This document shows positions 6,972-7,693 of a DNA stretch of 7,693 nucleotides, in pieces. The notes under the pieces were generated by a model. The model was not told where the DNA came from and did no database searches. It worked only from the letters and a program-made list of their open reading frames with translations. Positions within the stretch are counted from its first letter, which is position 1, and every line of letters begins with the position of its first letter. The stretch covers positions 2,688-10,380 of the forward strand of contig JAKLJF010000086.1 in assembly GCA_023151335.1 (NCBI GenBank), written 5' to 3'. The position numbers and the translations under genes were made by a program. This stretch comes from Thermoanaerobaculia bacterium (GTDB lineage: Bacteria; Bacteroidota; Bacteroidia; Chitinophagales; Saprospiraceae).

Positions 6972-7693
6972 ATGGAGATAAAACTCGCCTGGTCTGAAAC
7001 CGCCCGCCATCCGGTTGCGGCGGCCTTTGTAGCGGGTTCCCTGCCGCAGCAATGGCTGGCGGAGATCAACCGCTGGGGTATCCCGTTTTCGGAACTGGAT
7101 TGCTACGTACTGCCCGAATCGCCGGGTTCGGTGCAGGCGGCGGGTTTATTGGCGGTATTTAAAAACGCCGGCGCAGCGCACAAAGCCGATCTCAAAGACC
7201 CGTACGCCAGGGTAGGGGAGCGGCTGTTCATCCCGCTCCACGCCGGGGTGTACCCGGAAACCGGAGCCGACGAATGGCCGCGGCTATTGAGTTGGGACGT
7301 GCAGGTGTTGCACCCCGTTATTGGCCTGGTGGGCTTCAATGCTGCCGACCGGCTGGACCCCTCCACCCTGCTGGCCGATATTCCGGCAGCCGGAACCGAC
7401 TGGAGCAAAGCCAGCCGGGGCCTGCCGCCCAAACCTGCCCTGCAATACATCGAAGTGCACCGACCGCGGCCGGAAGACGTCATCTCGTCGATCCGCGAGG
7501 ATCTGGGCGCCCGCCCGCTCCGGGACATTCCGAAAGAAGAGGAGGATGAGCCGACACCGCTTCAGCAAGCGCTCGACCGGGCGAAAAGAGGCCTGATAAA
7601 AGGTACCCTGAATGCCCTCGACAAACTGGGCGAAACCGCCCCGCCGCCCGGCCAGGGCTCCAACTGGCTTGGCCGGCTGCAGGAATGGCTCGA
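6972..7693 (+). CDS. bpX6-like ternary-system protein, N-terminal part (cut by window end)
   Basis: The frame from ATG 6972 stays open for 240 codons to the window end, so the protein is 3'-truncated by the window and not by mutation. It begins MEIKLAWSETARHPVAAAFV with no signal peptide. Recognisable stretches are LPQQWLAEINRWGIPFSEL (about 25-43), GERLFIPLHAGVYP (about 82-95), a tryptophan-containing LLSWDVQVLHPVIGLVGF (about 105-122), DWSKASRGLPPKPALQYIEVHRP (about 140-162), then a charged, helical segment IPKEEEDEPTPLQQALDRAKRGLIKGTL. This resembles the N-terminus of long (about 1000 aa) ternary-system proteins that I recall as bpX6, whose later part carries helical repeats. The preceding vWA/propeller gene and matching base composition support the same system. 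The family number is from memory and may be wrong; no catalytic motif is seen. Confidence 0.6.
   Translation, partial: MEIKLAWSETARHPVAAAFVAGSLPQQWLAEINRWGIPFSELDCYVLPESPGSVQAAGLLAVFKNAGAAHKADLKDPYARVGERLFIPLHAGVYPETGADEWPRLLSWDVQVLHPVIGLVGFNAADRLDPSTLLADIPAAGTDWSKASRGLPPKPALQYIEVHRPRPEDVISSIREDLGARPLRDIPKEEEDEPTPLQQALDRAKRGLIKGTLNALDKLGETAPPPGQGSNWLGRLQEWL

Overview
The window looks like a Bacteroidota chromosome, probably of the Saprospiria/Chitinophagia type. The reasons are an FG-GAP/VCBS–UnbV lipoprotein of a kind common in that phylum, weak or absent Shine-Dalgarno sequences, AT-rich repeat-laden intergenic DNA between GC-rich genes, and proteins resembling the 'MoxR–vWA–beta-propeller ternary system' (bpX) families that I recall mainly from these groups. 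Family assignments are from memory of protein features, not from a search.

Layout, all genes on the + strand. (1) 1-47: a short tandem repeat with a 9/10-base period. (2) 64-768: a 234-aa bpX2-like protein. (3) 778-4335 (true start probably TTG at 895): a very large surface lipoprotein with two FG-GAP/VCBS Ca-binding propeller regions around a UnbV/ASPIC domain. A perfect 30-base palindrome sits at its 5' end and a GC-rich in-frame insert lies in one propeller loop. (4) 4335-4426: a 9-base minisatellite running almost up to the next start codon. (5) 4432-6822: a 796-aa vWA plus beta-propeller protein, the core of the ternary system. (6) 6803-6971: a second copy of the minisatellite block, an inverted copy of it, and a second copy of the palindrome. 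(7) 6972 to the window end: the N-terminal 240 codons of another ternary-system protein (bpX6-like), cut by the window edge.

The bpX2-like, vWA/propeller and bpX6-like genes probably work together with a MoxR-type AAA+ ATPase that is not in this window. Such systems have been predicted by comparative genomics to be NTP-dependent conflict or stress systems; their biochemistry is poorly known. The lipoprotein between them is the odd member: it is either a passenger or a surface partner. The most distinctive part of the window is the non-coding DNA. Nearly every gene boundary carries nonamer repeats or a hairpin element, and the two hairpins show a compensatory base-pair change, so their pairing appears to have been maintained.
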